Below, in pieces: positions 59,738 through 64,000 of a DNA stretch of 64,000 bases. The stretch comes from Acetobacterium sp965140355 (GTDB taxonomy: Bacteria; Bacillota; Clostridia; Eubacteriales; Eubacteriaceae): contig OZ223192.1 in NCBI GenBank assembly GCA_965140355.1, positions 124,001 through 188,000 on the forward strand. The letters run 5' to 3'. Position 1 is the first letter of the stretch; each line of letters opens with the position of its first letter. Position numbers and translations under genes: made by a program. A model generated the notes under the pieces. It ran no database searches. It had not been told where the DNA came from and saw only the letters and a list, made by a program, of their open reading frames with translations.

Positions 59738-61285
59738 TTACGCTAATAATAACAGTCCGTAATATTTAATCATGTCATGTTCAGAGGAAAGGGTTTTTAG
59801 GTGTTCACCATTGGCACGAACGGTTTCAAAAACATCAATGCCTGAACCTTCCATTGAGGGACGACGATCTTTAGTGTTTTGACAGGGCTTCTGAGGATCG
59901 CAGTTGGGACATAGGGCACAGGGCCCGGCCCATAAGGCAAAGGTTTTATGATAGCCGACGCCAAAAGCTAATTTTTCAGCTGCTAATATTTTTTGTTGAA
60001 AGTCGCGGGTTGGCGGTTCACCCTTTAAAAGCAAGGCGGTAGTGTATTTGGCCAGCAGATTTTTGGTGTCTGCCATGCTCAGGCTGTTGGCATCACAATT
60101 TTTTTTATCAAAAAAGTCGCAACCGTAACGGCATTTATGTTGAACAAAGTCGGAAATAACGACAGCAGTTGGCGATATTTCCTGAACCTCCTGAAACCCC
60201 AAAGCTTTTATAGGATAAATTAGCTGTTCGATGGCGGTGATGGCACATTGCTTTAGCACTGAAGGCGATTTGGCGGCAAAAATCACGGCGGTATCGGTTT
60301 CTAAGGGAATCAGCGGCGATACGGTTAGCTGATTATGTATTAGCGTATCGATGACCCAGCGACCTGAAAAAACTTTGCCGTTATAGGTGTTTAAAAACAT
60401 ATTTACATCAGAAAGATAGGCTTTTACGGGGTCGTGTTCATTGAAAAAATCGTGGATGAGTATAATGCCGTCATCGGCCAAATATTTAGCAGCTGTTTTT
60501 AAAACCAGTTCATTTTCGGTTTCAGCATAGGCATGAACAATGTTGGAAAGAATAATAAGCTGATATTTTTGATTCAGTTCCCATTCCGGTTCCAGGATAT
60601 TTGCAGGGTGATAGTCAACCCGGGAAGAAAATCCGGAGGCATCAATATGTTTTTTGGTATAGGGCAGAATTTGCTCAATATCCAACAGTGTCGCACGGGT
60701 ATCGGGAAAACGTGTTAAAAAAGCCAGGGACATCGCACCGGAACCGGCACCGATATCAAGAATGGCACCACTTAAATCATTAAAAAAGCGAGTGCAATCG
60801 CTGGCTTTTAGTTTTGCTACGTTATCCATAGCGTTGATATACTGGGAACGACGCTGATTTAGTTCATCTTCACTGATTTCATCCGGCAGAAAATTGACCC
60901 GCCCGCCATTTTTAAGGGCTGATTTAAGTGTTGACCAGTCAGAGGCCAGATTTTTTCGCCATAAAATGGAGTCGCCCTGGTAAAGCGGACTTTCTTTTAG
61001 CAGATAGTCTTTGGTAATAAGCTGATTATAATAGATGGTCTTATAGCTTCCAATCAAACCGAGACTGATTAACAGATCCAAATAACGGGATAGGGCTTTG
61101 GGATTAGCGTCTAATTTGGGGGCTAATTCAGAAAGGGTTACCCCTTGAATCCCAAAATCATTGATAACTTCAAAAAGATTCATTTCCAAAGCGGTGAATA
61201 AGGCGTCAGAAACCCAATAAGCGGTCGAAATATCTTCAAGATATTGGCCGCCATTGGTGTGAGGATCATACCCTTTCATGACCAT
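59738..61285 (-). CDS. bzaC: BzaC O-methyltransferase fused to a DUF2284 metal-binding domain
   Basis: The established role of BzaC is methylation of 5-hydroxybenzimidazole to 5-methoxybenzimidazole. 515 residues: winged-helix dimerisation region (about 15-100), SAM-dependent O-methyltransferase (about 140-325, motif ILDIGAGSG) and a C-terminal DUF2284-like domain (about 340-515) with Cys375, 379, 387, 446, 449, 452 and 458 (HKCRYGC, GPCALCPNC, PCQN) and RPSMEGSGIDVFET. The extra domain makes it far longer than a plain methyltransferase. ATG 61285 lies 6 bases after AGGAG, overlapping cobT by 20 bases; ATG 61279 is an alternative. Confidence 0.86.
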   Translation of the reverse strand: MVMKGYDPHTNGGQYLEDISTAYWVSDALFTALEMNLFEVINDFGIQGVTLSELAPKLDANPKALSRYLDLLISLGLIGSYKTIYYNQLITKDYLLKESPLYQGDSILWRKNLASDWSTLKSALKNGGRVNFLPDEISEDELNQRRSQYINAMDNVAKLKASDCTRFFNDLSGAILDIGAGSGAMSLAFLTRFPDTRATLLDIEQILPYTKKHIDASGFSSRVDYHPANILEPEWELNQKYQLIILSNIVHAYAETENELVLKTAAKYLADDGIILIHDFFNEHDPVKAYLSDVNMFLNTYNGKVFSGRWVIDTLIHNQLTVSPLIPLETDTAVIFAAKSPSVLKQCAITAIEQLIYPIKALGFQEVQEISPTAVVISDFVQHKCRYGCDFFDKKNCDANSLSMADTKNLLAKYTTALLLKGEPPTRDFQQKILAAEKLAFGVGYHKTFALWAGPCALCPNCDPQKPCQNTKDRRPSMEGSGIDVFETVRANGEHLKTLSSEHDMIKYYGLLLLA

Positions 61286-62354
61286 TGGTGACTCCTGCAT
61301 CTTCAAAGGTTAACATATCGTTCATGATGCGCGCGGACGATTCCACTAAATGCATCGCAACGGCGGCACCAGTACCTTCGCCCAGTCTGAAATTCAGGTT
61401 AAGCAGCGGCCGTAACCCTAAAGCTTGCCACATCAGCTGATGACCCGGTTCTTCAGACTGATGAGAGGGGATCATATATTCCAGTGACTGCGGACAAAGC
61501 GCTTTGGCAATTAAGGCCCCGGCGGTAGAGATAAAACCATCAACTAAAACTGGTACCTTGAGATAGGAAGCGCCCAGGATAACTCCGGCAATACCGGCAA
61601 TTTCAAAACCGCCAACTTTAGCGAGGACATCGATGGGGTCGCTTTTATCGGGTTGATGATAATTGATCGATTCCCGAATCACCTTGATTTTATTGAGTAA
61701 GGCGGTGTTATCAATACCGGTGCCACGACCGGTGACCGAAGATACCGGGTATTCAGCCATAACGGCTAAAATAGCGGCACTGGGGGTAGTATTTCCGATC
61801 CCCATATCGCCGGTTGCCAAAAGGTTGACCCCTTGTTCTTCAATGACTTTGGCAGCGACGTTGATACCAGCCTCGAGGGCGGCAATGGCTTGATCACGAG
61901 TCATTGCGGGTTCTTTGTAAAAGTTTTTTGTGCCATAGTCAATTTTGCAATCAATGATTGCGCCGTTGTTGACCAGTTCAGGCATGTCAACGGCAACGCC
62001 CATATCCACAACAATGACTTCGGCACCGGCAGCTTTGGCTAAAATGTTGATGCCGGCCCCGCCTTTAACAAAATTTTCGACCATTTGCGGCGTGACTTCC
62101 TGCGGGAAAGCAGAAACGCCTTCAGCAACCACGCCATGATCTCCGGCCATGGTAATAACCATTTTTTTATCAACCATGGGACGAATGGTTCGCTGGATGC
62201 CAGATAATTGTTCACCGATAACGAGCAGTTGGCCCAAACTCCATGGTGGGATCGCTAATTTTTCGATGTGATCGCGAGCCGCCTGTTGCCATTTAGGATC
62301 AGCCGGTTCGGTTGCTTCGATGATTTGGTTAAGGGTATATTTGGTATTTATCAT
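61266..62354 (-). CDS. cobT: Nicotinate-nucleotide:dimethylbenzimidazole phosphoribosyltransferase CobT
   Basis: Activates the lower-ligand base to its alpha-ribotide for attachment to cobamide. 362 residues with MAGDHGVVAEGVSAFPQEVT, GDMGIGNTTPSAA, the Gly-rich LGASYL region and FRLGEGTGAAVAM, which holds the catalytic Glu. ATG 62354 follows AAAGGAATAAAATC. Placed between bzaB and bzaC as in the E. limosum bza operon, so synthesis and activation of the base are co-expressed. Confidence 0.96.
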   Translation of the reverse strand: MINTKYTLNQIIEATEPADPKWQQAARDHIEKLAIPPWSLGQLLVIGEQLSGIQRTIRPMVDKKMVITMAGDHGVVAEGVSAFPQEVTPQMVENFVKGGAGINILAKAAGAEVIVVDMGVAVDMPELVNNGAIIDCKIDYGTKNFYKEPAMTRDQAIAALEAGINVAAKVIEEQGVNLLATGDMGIGNTTPSAAILAVMAEYPVSSVTGRGTGIDNTALLNKIKVIRESINYHQPDKSDPIDVLAKVGGFEIAGIAGVILGASYLKVPVLVDGFISTAGALIAKALCPQSLEYMIPSHQSEEPGHQLMWQALGLRPLLNLNFRLGEGTGAAVAMHLVESSARIMNDMLTFEDAGVTNGHERV

Positions 62355-62390
62355 GATTTTATTCCTTTCAGAAGCATTTTTAAAATTCAG

Positions 62391-62444
62391 AAGTAACCGG
62401 TAAGACTAAAATCCAGATGCTTAGGAACTGATCTTACCGGACTT
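62391..62444. repeat. Inverted repeat between bzaB and cobT
   Basis: CCGGTAAGA (62397-62405) pairs with TCTTACCGG (62432-62440), with AAGT/ACTT (62391-62394 and 62441-62444) extending it. No T run on the minus strand. It may stabilise or process the bza transcript. Confidence 0.65.
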
Positions 62445-62476
62445 GAAAGTATGACAAATGATAAGTTGAAGATTTT

Positions 62477-63763
62477 TTAGGATAAACCGAAAAACTCAGC
62501 GGCAACATCGGCCGGGCATTTACTGTCCTGACAAACAGAACAACCGTGAGAAGAGGGTTTTTGAGCTGCAAAAGCAGCGACCAGATTAGCCTGATTGATG
62601 GCATTTTTCACCTGTTCTTCCTGATTTCTGGCAACTCGCGCTTGGGACATGGCCAAATCGCGGTTCCAGGCAGTGCCACCACGTTTTAAGACATTAGCGG
62701 CATTAGCGGCAATGCGGGTTGTTTCAACTCCAATGCGGACATCTTCTTCATTGGGAAGGCCTAAATGTTCGGCCGGGGTTAGATAACATAAGAAATCGGC
62801 ACCATGCATACCGGCAAAAGCGCCACCGATAGAGCCGGAGATATTATCATAACCAGGTGCGACATCAGTGGCCAGGAAGCCAAGGATATAATAAGGAACT
62901 TCAAAGCAAAGGCGTTTTTGGAGCAGCATCGCTGTGGGAATGTGGTTTAGTGGAACATGGCCCGGTCCTTCTACCATGACCTGAACACCAGCTTCCAGAG
63001 CACGTTTGGTTAATTCACCGGCAACCATGAGGCCCCGCAGGTGGGCTTGATCCAGCGAATCGGCATTGGCCCCGGGGCGAATGGCATCGCCGATACTGAG
63101 CACTGTATCGGTAGCTTTAAGAATTTCCAGAAGTCGATCAAATTCGGCATAAAGGGGATTTTCTTTATCGTTATGGAACATCCATCCAGTCAGTAATGAG
63201 CCGCCCCGGCTGACAACATCAGCAACACGGCCGGTTTTCTTTAAGATTTTGAGTAAATCCATATTGAGCGCACTATGCACAGCCATAAAATCTATACCGG
63301 ATTGACATTGCTTTTCAATTACTTCAAACAGATCGTCGGAGGTCATGTTGACCATCAATCCTCTTTTTTCAGCGGCTTCTTTAGCCGCCTGATAGACGGG
63401 CACACAACCGGCTGCGATGTTTGAGTTAGTCAGACTTAGGGTTCGCATGGTATCAATGTCTTCACCCATACTGAGATCCATAAAGCCGTGAGCACCAGCT
63501 TCTTCAATGATCTTCAATTTTTTGACTTCCATTTCCATATCATCACGATCGCCGGAGGTGCCCATTAAACCATTAACTTTGACATCCAGGCCGCCGCCAA
63601 TCCCACATATTTTAGAACGTTTTCGGAATTTGTTTTTAGGAATAACAATTTTTCCACAGGCAACTCCGGCTCGGATGAATTCAGGCGTGAACCCTTCATT
63701 GAGAGCCACCATTTCCATTTCTTCGGTAATTTTTCCCGCACGGGCTTTTATCATTTGGGTCAT
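62477..63763 (-). CDS. bzaB: ThiC-like 5-hydroxybenzimidazole synthase subunit BzaB
   Basis: Radical SAM enzyme related to ThiC; BzaA and BzaB together turn aminoimidazole ribotide into 5-hydroxybenzimidazole. 428 residues with ThiC-family blocks (MGTSGDRDDMEMEVKK, SIGDAIRPGANADS, VMVEGPGHVPLNHIP) and the C-terminal cluster CSVCQDSKC (CX2CX4C). ATG 63763 follows GCGAGGATAAAATA. Called BzaB, not ThiC, because a second ThiC-like gene lies directly upstream and cobT-bzaC-D-E follow. A, B and F types cannot be told apart with certainty by eye. Confidence 0.85.
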   Translation of the reverse strand: MTQMIKARAGKITEEMEMVALNEGFTPEFIRAGVACGKIVIPKNKFRKRSKICGIGGGLDVKVNGLMGTSGDRDDMEMEVKKLKIIEEAGAHGFMDLSMGEDIDTMRTLSLTNSNIAAGCVPVYQAAKEAAEKRGLMVNMTSDDLFEVIEKQCQSGIDFMAVHSALNMDLLKILKKTGRVADVVSRGGSLLTGWMFHNDKENPLYAEFDRLLEILKATDTVLSIGDAIRPGANADSLDQAHLRGLMVAGELTKRALEAGVQVMVEGPGHVPLNHIPTAMLLQKRLCFEVPYYILGFLATDVAPGYDNISGSIGGAFAGMHGADFLCYLTPAEHLGLPNEEDVRIGVETTRIAANAANVLKRGGTAWNRDLAMSQARVARNQEEQVKNAINQANLVAAFAAQKPSSHGCSVCQDSKCPADVAAEFFGLS

Positions 63764-63786
63764 TATTTTATCCTCGCTTTCTCGTT

Positions 63787-64000
63787 TTAATCTCGTAAAT
63801 ATTTGCCAACAATTTTCATGGCACAGAAATCGCCGCACATACTGCATTCAGAAGAAAAGTTGGTGCTGCGGTCTTTCCACACTTTGGTGGCCGTTTCAGT
63901 ATCGATGGCCAGTTGCATTTGTTTTTTCCAGTTTAATTCTCGTCGGGCGATGGACATTTCATGATCCCAGGCGATGGCAGCGGGATGACCTTTTCCGACA
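63787..64000 (-). CDS. bzaA: C-terminal end of BzaA (ThiC-like), cut by window edge
   Basis: A minus-strand frame enters at 64000 and stops at TAA (63789-63787), giving 70 residues that begin VGKGHPAAIAWDHEMSIARRELNWKKQ and end with CSMCGDFCAMK, the CX2CX4C cluster motif of the ThiC family. It lies 23 bp upstream of bzaB in the same direction. By synteny it is bzaA, the partner of bzaB. Confidence 0.82.
   Translation of the reverse strand, partial: VGKGHPAAIAWDHEMSIARRELNWKKQMQLAIDTETATKVWKDRSTNFSSECSMCGDFCAMKIVGKYLRD

Noticed and set aside
1..64000. CRISPR arrays, insertion sequences or prophage genes
   Set aside because: No regular spaced repeats, transposase, integrase or phage structural genes were seen on either strand.

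Overview
The window looks like a chromosome segment from an anaerobic, low-GC Firmicute close to the acetogens of the Eubacteriaceae (Acetobacterium/Eubacterium type). The pointers are a complete anaerobic benzimidazole (bza) pathway, a sensory [FeFe]-hydrogenase with a SpoIIE phosphatase, molybdopterin genes, a Leu T-box, strong GGAGG ribosome sites and many TTG/GTG starts. The genus is inferred from gene content; I could not search databases. I see no rRNA, CRISPR array, prophage or intact insertion sequence.

Layout. 1-2041: end of an unknown gene, tadA (apparently starting at ATC) and a DUF362 ferredoxin-like protein. 2100-12070: branched-chain amino acid operon ilvC-leuA-cimA-leuB-ilvD-ilvB, with a consensus promoter and a Leu(CUC) T-box in front, a second structured terminator leader before leuA and a T-box-like remnant before ilvD. 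leuCD, ilvN and ilvE are not in this window. 12250-21520: a decayed PAS-GGDEF pseudogene, a diguanylate cyclase, a ClC channel and two tandem 7TM-GAF-GGDEF-EAL proteins, the second with a damaged EAL site. 21570-25305 (minus): potABCD polyamine transporter. 25680-26747 (minus): HD-GYP phosphodiesterase. 27232-30337: [2Fe-2S] thioredoxin-like protein, HydS-like sensory hydrogenase and SpoIIE phosphatase. 30576-31855: upp, glutaredoxin and a PC4/YdbC protein. 32067-35506: molybdenum/tungsten cofactor genes (mog and thiF-like on minus; moaA, moaC and MOSC on plus). 35705-37756: small membrane protein, glyA, DUF1294 protein and tRNA-Leu(CAG). 37908-44445: solitary N6-adenine methyltransferase, rarA and an M16C peptidase. 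44690-49000: D,D-carboxypeptidase and a Ni/Co ECF transporter (cbiMN-cbiQ-cbiO) behind a leader with its own promoter and terminator. 49189-51714: xpaC-telA. 52065-56786: alpha/beta hydrolase, glycerate kinase, CdaR-type regulator and a CorB/CNNM-type membrane protein. 56907-64000 (minus): bzaA (partial)-bzaB-cobT-bzaC-bzaD-bzaE.

How it fits together. The bza/cobT genes supply the lower ligand of the corrinoid cofactors on which acetogenesis depends. The Ni/Co importer could feed CODH/ACS, hydrogenases and corrinoids, and the moa/mog genes could serve formate dehydrogenase. The HydS-SpoIIE cassette probably converts a hydrogen or redox signal into protein dephosphorylation. Five c-di-GMP related genes or remnants lie within 15 kb. 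The most interesting under-explained items are the leaders before leuA, cbiMN and potA, the T-box-like remnant before ilvD, the altered H-cluster site of the sensory hydrogenase, the BzaC-DUF2284 fusion, the degenerate EAL paralogue and the ATC start of tadA.
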